Shown here: positions 1 to 9,780 of the stretch, piece by piece
How positions within the stretch are numbered: position 1 is the first letter of the stretch
Layout: the number at the start of each line of letters is the position of its first letter
From: Larix kaempferi
Taxonomy: Eukaryota > Streptophyta > Pinopsida > Pinales > Pinaceae
DNA length: 64,000 nt
Assembly (NCBI GenBank): GCA_027924585.1
Contig: BSBM01000964.1
Coordinates: 2,340,001 to 2,404,000, forward strand
Direction of reading: 5' to 3'
The notes under the pieces: model-generated
Seen by the model: only the letters and a program-made list of their open reading frames with translations
Database searches by the model: none
Told to the model about the DNA's origin: nothing
Position numbers and translations under genes: made by a program

Positions 1-143
1 TGATGGGGATGATGAAGAAGATGATGATGATGGAGATGTTGATGAGGAAGGCGGAGATGACAATTATGATGATGGAGATGTTGATGAGGAAGGGGGAGAT
101 GACAATGATGATGAAGATGTTGTTGATGATGATGATGGTGATG

Positions 144-174
<31 letters not shown>

Positions 175-216
175 AGATGTTGATGATGATGGTGATGGTG
201 ATGAAGATGATGGTGG

Positions 217-247
<31 letters not shown>

Positions 248-591
248 GATGATGATGATGATGGAGATGTTGATGAGGAACCTAGAGATGACAATGATGA
301 TGAAGATGTTGTTGATGATGATGATGGTGATGATGATGAAGATGTTGATGATAATGGTGATGGTGATGAAGATGATGATGATGATAATGATGAAGATGAT
401 GATGATGGAGATGTTGATGAGGAAGGGGGAGATAACAATGATGATGAATATGTTGATGTTGATGATGATGGTGATGATGATGAAGATGTTGATGATGATG
501 GTGATGGTGATGAAGATGATGATGATGAAGAAGATGATGATGATGGAGATGTTGATGAGGAACCTAGAGATGCCAATGATGATGAAGATGT

Positions 592-642
<51 letters not shown>

Positions 643-690
643 AGATGTTGATGATGATGGTCATGGTGATGAAGATGATGATGAGGAGGG
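1..690 (+). repeat. GAT-based minisatellite with an acidic open reading frame
   Basis: The stretch is built almost entirely of GAT, GAA, GGT and GTT triplets. It has a higher-order structure: the block GGAGATGTTGATGAGGAA recurs at 32, 74, 263, 407 and 545, all in the same frame, with spacings of 42, 189, 144 and 138 bases. Read from base 2 the frame stays open to a TAA at 758-760 and would give a very Asp/Glu-rich peptide with Gly and Val. No in-frame ATG is visible and the left edge is cut by the window. It may be the end of an acidic-repeat exon or, more simply, a trinucleotide expansion. The methionine-rich and serine-rich frames over it are by-products of the same repeat. Confidence 0.85.
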
Positions 691-953
691 TATCCACCTT
701 CTCTTTATCTTTGCAATTATCCAGGTCCCTATAGCACTCTCTCCCTTCATTCTCCCTTAATCACTACCCATATGTGCCTTTATCCCTCCCCCCTGCCCTC
801 TCTCTCTCTCACCTTGTAACCCTCCCTTTGTATCTCTTTCTCTAGATCTATCCCTCACTCTCTTTACCTCCCTCCCACTATGTCGCTTTCTCTCCCTTAA
901 CCCATCTTCGTCCCTTCTACCCCACTGATTCTTCCTTCCCTATCACACACACA
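691..953 (+). repeat. Polypyrimidine (CT-rich) low-complexity tract, left part
   Basis: The plus strand is almost pure C and T with short CTCTCT and CCCTCC runs, ending in an AC dinucleotide run at about 944-958. It resumes in the same style after the copia element at 8125, so the two parts were one tract before the insertion. No gene is visible. Confidence 0.8.
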
Positions 954-958
954 CACAC

Positions 959-1564
959 TGTTGATGTATATGTAACTTCAGAATGTATTTCACCCATGTG
1001 TTTCATCTATGTATATTGTACTCCTATAGAGATGTTATTATTCCTCTATACGGAAGTGTCATTATTTGTATTGACAAGTGTCGCAAGTGTCATAACTTGC
1101 CAATGGGTTATTAGACCACCATGTGTGGGGTCGACCCTGATTAAGTTAACATTGGGTTATTGTACTAAGCTAGACAAGTCGTCCCCATAAGTTTATTGGG
1201 CAGTTAGGACAAGTATAAATAGAGATCTCCTGATCTCTATTTGGATCACTTCACAACTCACTCTTCCATCACTCGAAAAGTGGCGCACATGTGAGGAGGA
1301 GGATCAGATGCTAGGAGGAGTCTATCTCTGTTTACTTTTGGTTGTACTTTGGTTGTACTATTGCTCTATCTATCTCTGAGGAAGTTGTGGGGTTTTTCAC
1401 CTTAGGGTTTTCCCCACGGAAACTCTGTGTGTTTATTGTCTCTTATGTTTGCTTCTTGTGATGTTTGACATGATTGCTATGATTGGAATGCATTGATATA
1501 TTGTACATGTTATTCTCTCAGCAAAGATCCTAGAGTATATTGAAATAATGCTAAAAAATTAACA
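959..1564 (+). repeat. 5' LTR of the copia element
   Basis: A 606-base direct repeat of 7531-8124. It holds a TATA box at 1214-1220. It differs from the 3' copy mainly by transitions and by an extra TTTGGTTGTAC unit near 1335-1360 that is single in the 3' LTR. The end ...AACA is followed directly by the primer-binding site. Confidence 0.95.
1214..1220 (+). promoter_or_regulatory. TATA box of the 5' LTR
   Basis: TATAAAT followed by AGAG, conserved in the 3' LTR at 7786-7793. It is followed at once by a short inverted repeat, AGAGATC and GATCTCT (1221-1238), where the transcript leader would begin. It is the likely core promoter of the element. Confidence 0.7.
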
Positions 1565-1577
1565 TGGTATCAAGGCT
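1565..1577 (+). other. Primer-binding site (initiator-Met tRNA type)
   Basis: TGGTATCAAGGCT abuts the LTR end. The first eight bases match the complement of plant initiator-methionine tRNA (TGGTATCAGAGC). The rest has diverged. Confidence 0.75.
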
Positions 1578-2139
1578 AACCTGAGAAGAAGACATTGTGT
1601 AGTGGCGAAAACCAGGGTTTCTTATTTATTGGGTTTCTCTCCACAAATTTTAGAAAAGTAATATGATAGATTGACTCTCCTCAGCAAGGTGAATCTATCT
1701 GTCCAATCAGAATTCAATTCAAAGCACTTTCAGTTTTGGCCCTAAAAATTAGGGTTTCCTAAAAAATAGGAATTTCTAAAATTTGAAGACACAGCTGGAA
1801 GCTCCTCGGAAAATTCAAATTTTAGAGCTTTGGATTGAGATTTTTGGCTTGGTAAATCCCTGGGAAACTCAAACCCTAATTCAGGGTCCTCCTTAGTGAA
1901 TCTGGAAAGACTAAAAGACATTTCTGAAGGGTGAAACTTTGCAGAACTCATATTCTGAGTATACCAAGCTGATCAGCTCATCAAGGCGCATCTTCCTATC
2001 CTTTCAGAAAGTTGAAATTCACATTTTGAATTTTTAGGGTTTCTCTCACAAACCCTAATCCGGGACCAGATCCAGTTGTCAGCAAATCAAGTTGTAAGAT
2101 CTAAATCTTTTCTATTTCCATTTCAAGTACTCTTTAAAG
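1578..2139 (+). other. Untranslated leader of the copia element
   Basis: 562 bases between the primer-binding site and the gag ATG. The phrase 'aaaccctaa(t)' or its complement 'tagggttt' occurs several times (for example 1738, 1869, 2035 and 2050). No reading frame is convincing; a 69-codon minus-strand frame here has no recognisable product. Confidence 0.6.
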
Positions 2140-2970
2140 ATGTCTCACCACACCAAGCTTGAGGATAAGCTTGAAGGGGCTGATAACTTCCGAGCCTAGA
2201 AGTATAGGATTGGGTTAATCCTGGAAGAAAATGAATTGGATACATATATCAGTTCTGAAGTCCCCATCCCAGAGGATGAAGAAGCTAAAGTATTGCGTAA
2301 GAAGAACTTGGTCAAGGCAAAGAGAATCATTGCTTATTCTATCAAAGACCATCTCATACCACATGTGTCATCTCTAAAGACACCCAAGGAGATGTTTGAT
2401 TCCTTGACCAAGTTATTTGAAGGGAAGAACATAAATCGGAAGATGAATCTATGGAATCAATTGAAAGGGGTCAAGTTGTTGGATGGAGAGATCATTCAAT
2501 CTTACTTCTCCAAGGTCTCCCAGATCAAGGAACAAATTGAAGCTGTGGATGAAGTAGTGGACAATGGTGAAGTTGTTATGACCACTCTAAATGGCCTACC
2601 TAGGTCATGGGACTCTTTTATTCAAGGAATCTGTGCAAGAAAGAAATTGATATCTTTCAATAGATAGTGGGAGGAATGCTCTCAAGAAGAAGCAAGGCTT
2701 GTAGCATGAGAAGAAAAGATGGGAAGTGAAGACCAAGTTCTCACAACTCACACTAAAATGAGAAAGCCTAATAGAGAGCGATCTTATAACAACAAATCTT
2801 CACACCACCATCACCCTAGAGAGAAGAAAGATCTCAGGTGCTTCACATGCAATGAGAAGGGACACTTTGCTGCAGATTGTCCCAAGAAGAAAAACAACAA
2901 CTTCAAGAAGAAGAAGAACAACAACAAGAAGAGATACCATGCTCATGCTGCTGAGGATGATGGACTTCCA
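2140..2970 (+). pseudogene. gag: Copia Gag (nucleocapsid), degenerate
   Basis: Gag coats the element RNA in virus-like particles. The start ATG at 2140 gives MSHHTKLEDKLEGADNFR, the usual copia Gag opening. A TAG at 2197-2199 stands where a conserved Trp is expected before KYRI. Further stops are TAG at 2665-2667 and TGA at 2707-2709, all in one frame. The body matches UBN2-type Gag (EMFDSLTKLFEGKN). A CX2CX4HX4C zinc knuckle (CFTCNEKGHFAADC) lies at 2839-2880, followed by a basic Lys/Asn stretch. The frame continues into protease without a break, so Gag and Pol share one long frame. Confidence 0.9.
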
Positions 2971-4440
2971 AAGAAGAAGGCTAGAGTAGAAAGTGATGAT
3001 GATGACTCATCAAGCGAAGAAGAGTATGTTCTAATCTCTACTCTCATAGGTACTATTTCTCATGGATGTAATGATTGGATTATTGATAGTGGGGATTCCA
3101 AACACATGACTGGGTTTAAAGAATCTTTTGTAAATCTATCTGAACATGAATCACCCCATAAAGTGAAACTTGGGGATGACTATCAATACCCCATCAAAGG
3201 AAGTGGTGAAGCCTCCTACAACCTAAATTCTGGAAAGTCTTTAAAGATGAAAGAAGTTCTTTATGTACCCGGGCTCAAGAAAAACCTACTCTCCATATCT
3301 GCATTGGATGCAAACGGTGTGAGGGTTGCATTTGTGGATGGCCAAGTTCTAATGTGGCCAAAGGGAAAGACCATAGATGATGCAGTGGTGATTGGAGAGC
3401 AAGAGGGAGGATTTTATAAATTGAAGGGACAACCTGAACATGCCATGGTGCATGATTCCATGGAGCCAAGTGAACTTTGGCATAGAAGACTTGCTCATAT
3501 GCACTACAAAGCATTACCAATTGCAAGTAAAGCTGTAGAAGGTCTTCCTAAAATCAAGACCAAGCATGAAGGTGTTTACAAAGGATGTGCAAAAGGAAAG
3601 AACATAAAGAAGGCATTTCCAAGTAGTGAAAGCAAGGTAAAAAGTATCTTGGAAATTATCCACTACGATGTATGTGGTCTGATGTCATCCAGTTCTCTGA
3701 GAGGGTATGTTTACTATGTCTCTTTCATTGATGACTTCTCCAGGAAGACTTGGGTTTACTTCTTGAAGAACAAAGATGAAGTGTTTGACAAGTTAAAGGA
3801 ATTCAAAACCTTGATGGAGAACCAAACTGATAAGAAGATCAAAACATTCAGATCCGACAATGGTGGAGAATTCACTTCAGGTGACTTCAAGAAGCTATGC
3901 AGTGATTCAGGGATTAAGAGGGAGTTGACTGCACCTTACAATCCATAATAGAATGGAGTTGCAGAAAGAAATAATTGAACAATCATGGTAGTAGCAAGGG
4001 TAATGTTGCATGACTAGGATCTACATATGCATCTATGGGCAGAAGCAGTTAGGATAGCTGTATATGTGCAGAATAGAACACCTCACGAGATATTGGACAA
4101 CAAGACACCAAAAGAGGTCTTCTCTGGTAAGAAGCCTGAAGTCAGCCATCTTAGAATTTTTGGTTGTCCAGTATATACACATGTTCCAAAGGAAAAGAGG
4201 ACAAAGCTAGATGCTTCAGGAAAGAAGGGTATCTTTGTGGGGTACAGTGAAAGCTCGAAGGCTTACAAAATATACTTTCTAGGGTTCAAGAAGATTGATG
4301 TCAGCAGGGATGTGACATTTGATGAAAACTCAGCATTCATCAAATCAAGGAAGACACTTGTTGAAGATCATGAAGAACCTAAGGAAAGTAGATTTCAAGA
4401 CACTACTATGACTGAAGCAATTCCAGATGTTGATCATGAA
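2971..4440 (+). pseudogene. pol: Copia protease and integrase, degenerate
   Basis: The protease site is DSGDSKHMTG (Asp codon at 3085). Most copia elements have Ala or Cys where this one has the second Asp, so the site may be damaged. A pre-integrase segment with LWHRRLAHMHY follows near 3475. The integrase core keeps all three catalytic residues: Asp at 3667 (IHYDVCG), Asp at 3856 (FRSDNGGEF) and Glu at 3964 (NGVAERN). Stops interrupt it: TAA and TAG at 3946-3951 where Gln-Gln is expected, then TGA and TAG before 4027. The integrase C-terminal GKKPEVSHLRIFGCP motif is present near 4130. Integrase inserts the cDNA into the host genome; the copia order of integrase before RT is clear. Confidence 0.9.
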
Positions 4441-6168
4441 ATTAAAGATCCGCAAGAACCTGTAGATCCACCCCATGAGAATAACTCTCACAAGAGAAAA
4501 CCTGCATGGGATAGAGAGCTCATTCAAGATGCAGAAAGGTATGGCATTCCAGAAGAAGAACACAGAGCAAAGAAGAGGACCAGATCACATACTAGCTATG
4601 TTGCTTTACTCTGTGATATCATGAACAAAGAACCTTCCAGTTATGAAGAAGCAGCGGAAAAGAAAGAATGGAAGGATTCCATGATCGAAGAATACCAATA
4701 AATAATGAAGAATGATGTTTGGGATGTAGTCCCAAGACCTGAAGGGAAGTCTGTTGTGACTTCCACATGGATCTATAAGATCAAGCATGCTGCAGATGGC
4801 AGCATAGAGAAATACAAGGCAAGATTTGTAGCTCATGGCTTCTCTCAGAAAGAGGGAGTAGATTATGAAGAAACTTTTGCTCCTGTAGCCAGGTACACTT
4901 CCATCAGATCAGTACTTGCTCTGGCTGCAGTAATGAAATGGAAGATACACCAGATGGATGTCAAGACTGCTTTCTTGAATGGTGTAGTTTAAGAGGAAGT
5001 GTAGTGGAACAACCACTCAGTTTTGAAACATATGACAGGGAGTCGTATGTGTGCGGATTGAAGAAAGCCTTGTATGGCTTGAAGCAAGCCCCTAGAACTT
5101 GGTATGGTAGGATGGATAGTTTCCTATCTAGTTTGGGCTTTACCAAGAGTAAAGCGGATTCCAACCTTTACTACAAGGTTGAGGAAGGCAATCCTGTGAT
5201 ACTATTGTTGTATGTAGATGATCTGTTTGTAACAGGTAATGATAGTTTGATTGCTGATACCAAGAGGAATCTTGCAGTTCGAGATCAAGGACTTGGGGAT
5301 GATGCACTATTTTCTAGGCATGGAGGTGTGGCAAAGTACAGATGGGATCTTCCTTGGACAAGGGAAGTATGTAGTAGAGATCCTGAAGAGGTTCAGGATG
5401 ATGGACTGCAAGGCCATGGCCACACCTATGGCATCAAACCTGAAGCTTCTGTGTGATGCTTCATTTGAGCCAGCTGATGTCACTATGTATCGTCAGATGA
5501 TTGGGTCCTTGATGTACCTGAGGAACACGAGACCAGATATTTGCTTTGCGGTGAACACATTGAGCCAGTTTCTGAAGGATCCGAGGAGTGTTCACCTGGT
5601 TTTTGTAAAGAATATTCTGAGGTACCTGAAGGGTATAGTTGATTATGGGCTCAAGTATGATGCGAATCAAAAGTTTAACTTGTAGGGTTATGTTGATTCA
5701 GATTGGGCAGGCAGTGCTGCAGATAGGAAGAGCATTTCTGGGTGTTGCTTTAGTATGGGATCAGGTGTGATCTCTTGGTTTAGCAGGAAGTAGTCCTACG
5801 TAGCATTGAGTATAGTCGAAGCAGAGTATGTTGCAGCTTGTTCGTCTAGTTGTGAGGCAATATGGATTAGGAAGCTACTGTCTGATTTATTTGATCTACC
5901 GCTGGAGGCTACTGGTATCTTTTGTGACAACCAGAGTTGTGTGAAGATGTCTGAGAACCTGGTGTTCCAGGATAGGTCGAAACACATAAAGATCAAATAT
6001 CACTATATCAGGGATATGGTGCAGAGAGGAGCAGTGAAGCTTCTGTATGTTGCGACGGATGAGCAGATTGCAGATGTGCTGATGAAGCCACTATCCAGAG
6101 TGAAGTTTGAGTACTTTAGAGAGAGGCTTGGTGTTCTTCAGATCGATGACACTTCGAGGAAGAAGTGA
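4441..6168 (+). pseudogene. pol: Copia reverse transcriptase and RNase H, degenerate
   Basis: RT begins near 4620 (PSSYEEAAEKKEWKDSM) and includes the QMDVKTAFLNG motif and the catalytic YVDD at 5211-5222. A TAA at 4699-4701 and a TAA at 4990-4992 break the frame. A one-base deletion near 5003 moves it to frame 3, and a second shift near 5270 returns it to frame 1. RNase H starts with YVDSDWAG near 5692, has an in-frame TAG at 5791-5793, and carries the EAEYVAA and DNQSCV motifs; the end is ...DDTSRKK then TGA at 6166-6168. RT copies the RNA to cDNA and RNase H removes the RNA strand. Length and order are normal for copia. Confidence 0.93.
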
Positions 6169-6285
6169 TGGAGACATTTGTTGAAGCCATTCCAAGGATG
6201 TTGGAAGGAGGATCCTTCACATGGTTGTGGATGTAAGCGCTGGATGATGAGCATCAGGATGATGCTCCAGTTATTGCTCTGTATA

Positions 6286-6435
6286 TGTATGTATGCATCA
6301 TGTTGGATGCTGGATATGATCAGTTGGATCATTTATGTATGTATGCATCATGTTAGATGCTGGATATGATCAGTTGGATCATTTATGTATGTATGCATCA
6401 TGTTGGATGCTAGATATGATTAGTTGGATCATGTG
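6286..6435 (+). repeat. Three-copy 50-base tandem repeat
   Basis: The block CATCATGTTGGATGCTGGAT starts at 6296, 6346 and (with one change) 6396, an exact 50-base period. After it come looser repeats of GATCA, CAGGTGGAT and GTATGATC up to about 6660. It lies in the untranslated region between RNase H and the 3' LTR. Confidence 0.85.
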
Positions 6436-6659
6436 TATGTATTTGTATATGTATCAGGTGGATACATTGTATGATCCGGTAGATCATGTATGATGATATG
6501 TATCAGGCAGATACTGTGTATGCATCAGGTGGATGCATTGTATGATCAGGATGATCATGGATGATGAGCTTCAGGATGTTGCTCTAGATGACATGCGTCA
6601 GGACGATCATGTGTACATCAGGATGATGTATGGTGAGTATCAGGTTGATACTCTGTGGT

Positions 6660-7280
6660 CGTGGATAGGTTGTGCAGATAAGCATATAATAGAGCCCTAG
6701 GAGGTTTGCAGATTCTCTTTCTAGGTTTTGTAATGGGCATATAATAACTCCCTAGGAGATCTGGCAAATGTTCTTTCGAGGTTTTGCTCTGGGAGGACAT
6801 ATAATAGCACCCTGGGAGGTTTGCAGATTCTCTTACTAGGTTTTGCCGCTGGCATACAATAGCTCCCTAGGAGATCTGGCAAACGCTCTTTCGAGGTTTT
6901 GTCCAATGGCATGTAAGTAGACATGGGAGATCTGGACAGGATGAAAAAGGCCTCAGATGCTCTTTTGAGGCATTGCCATGACCACATGTAATAAGTCCTA
7001 AAGATCTCGACATGATGAAAAAGGCCTCAGATGCTCTTTAGGGTTCTTTCTTGACAAGACACTCTTTTAAGGTTTTTTGGTGGGGGTCACATGTAATAAG
7101 TCTTGGATATCTAGACAAGATGAAAAAGGCCTCAGATGCTCTTTAGGGTTCTTGCTAGTCAAGAGACTCTTTTAAGGTTTTGTGACAGTCACATGTAATG
7201 TGCTCCTAGGAGATCCGACAGGTAGAGCTATGTGCTCGTAACAGCCTGGGATGCTGCAACTAGGTTTTGTGACGCATGTA
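6660..7280 (+). repeat. Complex tandem array in the copia 3' region
   Basis: Units of about 60 bases alternate between two related types, one with CCCTAGGAGGTTTGCAGATT and one with CCCTAGGAGATCTGGCAAA, each opening with CATATAATA and closing with AGGTTTTG (about 6680-6900). They are followed by three longer units sharing GATGAAAAAGGCCTCAGATG and CACATGTAATAAGTC (about 6940-7200). No coding frame runs through it. The function is unknown; such 3' arrays may affect RNA structure or simply mark slippage. Confidence 0.75.
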
Positions 7281-7518
7281 ATAAGTCCTGAGGATTCCAC
7301 AGTATGGCTAGTGATGATGAAGACCTACTGGTGGTGGGCCTACATCCAGTATGAAAAAGGACTGGCTCTGTAGAGCTTCCTATGACGAGTAGATTCAGAG
7401 ATTGATTGAGATAACAGTAGCTGTGACGATGACGATGATTCGAGGATGATGATTCGCTAATGATGATCCAGAGAAGAAGACTTGTGCTAGCAGATCTGTG
7501 TCGAGAAATAAATTCCTA

Positions 7519-7530
7519 GTTAAGAGGGAG
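7519..7530 (+). other. Polypurine tract of the copia element
   Basis: GTTAAGAGGGAG stands directly before the 3' LTR and matches the usual place and composition of the plus-strand primer in copia elements. Confidence 0.75.
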
Positions 7531-8124
7531 TGTTGATGTATATGTAACTTCAGAATGTATTTCATTTATGTATTTCATCTATGCATATTGTACTCCTATA
7601 GAGATGTTATTATTCCTCTATACAGAAGTGTCGTCATTTGTATTGACAAGTGTCGCAAGTGTCGTAACTTGCCGATGGGTTATTGGACCACCATGTGTGG
7701 GGTCAGACCTGATTAAGTTAACATTGGGTTATTGTACTAAGCTAGATAAGTCGGCCCCATAAGTTTATTGGGCAGTCAGGACAAGTATAAATAGAGATCT
7801 CCCGATCTCTATTTGGATCACTTCACAACTCACTCTTCCATCACTCGAAAAGTGGCACACATGTGAGGAGGAGGATCAACTGCTAGGAGGAGTCTATCTC
7901 TGTGTAATTTGGTTGTACTATTGCTCTATCTATCTCTGAGGAAGTTGTGGGGTTTTTCACCTTAGGGTTTTCCCCACAGAAACTCTGTGTGTCTATTGTC
8001 TCTTATGTTTGCTTCTTGTGATGATTGACATGCTTGCTATGATTGATATGCATTGATATACTGTACATGTTATTCTCTCAGCAAAGATCCTAGATTTGAT
8101 TGAAATAATGCTAAAAAATTAACA
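7531..8124 (+). repeat. 3' LTR of the copia element
   Basis: A 594-base direct repeat of 959-1564 with the same TGTTGATG start and ATTAACA end. TATA box TATAAATA at 7786-7793. It is one TTTGGTTGTAC unit shorter than the 5' LTR. Confidence 0.95.
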
Positions 8125-8451
8125 CACACACAACCTCCCACTTTCTTTGTCGCTCACACCTCCCTCTAGTCTAGATCTCTCCCCAACCATCAATATCTCT
8201 CTCTCTCTCTCTCTCTCTCCCACACACACAGACACATTATGTCCTTTTCCATTCTCATACCCATTCCCCCTCCATCCAGATCTGTCTCCACCATTCTCCC
8301 TCCATCCCTCACCCTACCTTCTCTCCCTCCCTCTCTGATCGCCTCTCTCTCTCACCTTCTATCCCTCCCTCATGTTATCTTTCCCTCACCCTATCCCCAT
8401 CTCTCCATCACTCCCTCTCTCTCTCTCACTTTATGTCCTTTCCCCCTCCTC

Positions 8452-8489
<38 letters not shown>

Positions 8490-8800
8490 CATCGCCACTA
8501 CTCCCTGCATGTCTCCCACCAACACTTTCTGTCCCTCCCTTCCTATCTCTTTATTTCATTCTATCCCCATCTATCTCTCACTCCCTCTAAATCCATTCCT
8601 CCCCATTGTCCTCCTCCCTCCCTCGCTCTATGTCTCTCCCCCCATTGTATTCTTTGTTTCTCTCTCACATCCCCCTTGCCTCCATCCATTCCCCCTTGTC
8701 ACTCAAGTCTCACTTTCAACTTCTAACCCTATACCTCTTCAGAACCTCTTCTACTCCTAATAGTGCTCTAAGGCTCCACTGCCCTTCACCCCTATAGCCC
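8125..8800 (+). repeat. Polypyrimidine tract, right part
   Basis: Starts with the CACAC target duplication, then CT-rich sequence with pure TC runs at about 8193-8218 and 8455-8486. The open frames over it (Leu/Ser/Pro-rich) are artefacts of the repeat. It continues the tract seen at 691-953. Confidence 0.85.
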
Positions 8801-9494
8801 ATCATATTCTCATTTCCTTCATCTCTCCCCACTCAAGCTTCCAACATCCTTCTAAGCCCTTGACCCTTTCCCACCCCTATTAAAAATATTAACCATAGAT
8901 TTCCTTGACCCTTCCCCACCCCTTCTCAAATATTAACCAAAAATGGCCTTGCGTCTTCCCCACCCCCTCTCAAGTATTAAACATAGATTTTATAGTTTAC
9001 ATAACGCTAACGTGTTTTTTCACTACATAATGCACACGCGTTATGTAGTTATATAACGCGTCTGCGTTATGAAATTCTAAAAGCCTGGCAATATTTTTGA
9101 ATTTAAACAGAATGCGCTCGTGTTTGTTAGAGCCTAAACCAAGTCAACTCACTTGCTCGCATGTCAACCATAATCCTATGTGTATGCTTTGGAGTTTGCT
9201 TCGGTAATACCAAACCTGTGCTATGGTAATGATAAACCAAAGCTAATTGGGTATATTTCTTCCAGTTTCTGGAGAAGCCTGTGCTTAGCCACCCGTTACA
9301 GTATGCTACACACAGCCATTTTTGATGAAATCTTAAACAAAAATAGCATTTTTTTTGCAGATTTCAAATATGTAACTTTTATTTAAAAATATTAATTTTT
9401 CCTATTTTCTTTCAATTTCTTTTGTGTCCTACTTCCTTAACTCGTGAAACACACTGTTAGTGTTTCTTCCGTAAAATTTTCAATTCTTGATCAT
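8801..9494. other. Non-coding, with a small palindrome cluster
   Basis: No gene seen. Around 8999-9071 the motif GCGTTAT or its complement appears four times; ACGCGTTAT (9036-9044) and ATAACGCGT (9053-9061) form a perfect 9-base inverted repeat with an 8-base loop. Confidence 0.5.
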
Positions 9495-9780
9495 TTCAAA
9501 AAATAATTGTATGGTGCACAAGTAGACACTAACCTCCACGTTCTATCAAAACCCCATTTCATGATTTTTGCATTAAGACCTTCAAAGGTTGCACCCACAA
9601 AAGACCTACTATTTTCGAGCTTTGATCACTTAGAAAATTACAAAAAAATTATAAAATTACTAATTTAATTTTCGAAAAATAATGGCGCACTAGTGCTATA
9701 TGTTCTCTACATGCATGTCCATTTTTGTAGCTTGATTCCATAATTTAGGCCCTCAAAGGCTGCACCCACAAAAACATATA
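9495..9780. repeat. Degenerate tandem duplication, period about 171
   Basis: CTTCAAAGGTTGCACCCACA near 9580 recurs as CCTCAAAGGCTGCACCCACA near 9751, and the flanking AAAAAATAAT...GGTGCAC recurs as GAAAAATAAT...GGCGCAC. Divergence is high, so the duplication is old. Confidence 0.5.

Larger units (their letters stand above)
959..8124 (+). mobile_element. Complete, degenerate Ty1/copia LTR retrotransposon
   Basis: Two direct LTRs (959-1564 and 7531-8124) both begin TGTTGATG and end ATTAACA. A primer-binding site abuts the first and a purine-rich tract precedes the second. The 5-base target duplication CACAC lies at 954-958 and 8125-8129, although it falls inside an AC run and is therefore weak proof on its own. 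The interior codes for Gag, protease, integrase, reverse transcriptase and RNase H in that order, which defines Ty1/copia. The coding region has about ten in-frame stops and two frameshifts, so it cannot make a full polyprotein. I count roughly 30 substitutions between the LTRs over about 590 bases, near 5 percent, which indicates an old insertion. Confidence 0.95.

Noticed and set aside
64-576. Long minus-strand Ser/Pro-rich open frame
   Set aside because: It is the antisense reading of the GAT repeat and has no independent support.
996-1190. 64-codon frame, also present at 7568-7762
   Set aside because: It appears in both copies only because it lies in the two copia LTRs; it overlaps the promoter region and has no known product.
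8147-8797. Several Ser/Leu/Pro-rich frames
   Set aside because: They are readings of the CT-rich tract in different frames; low complexity explains them.
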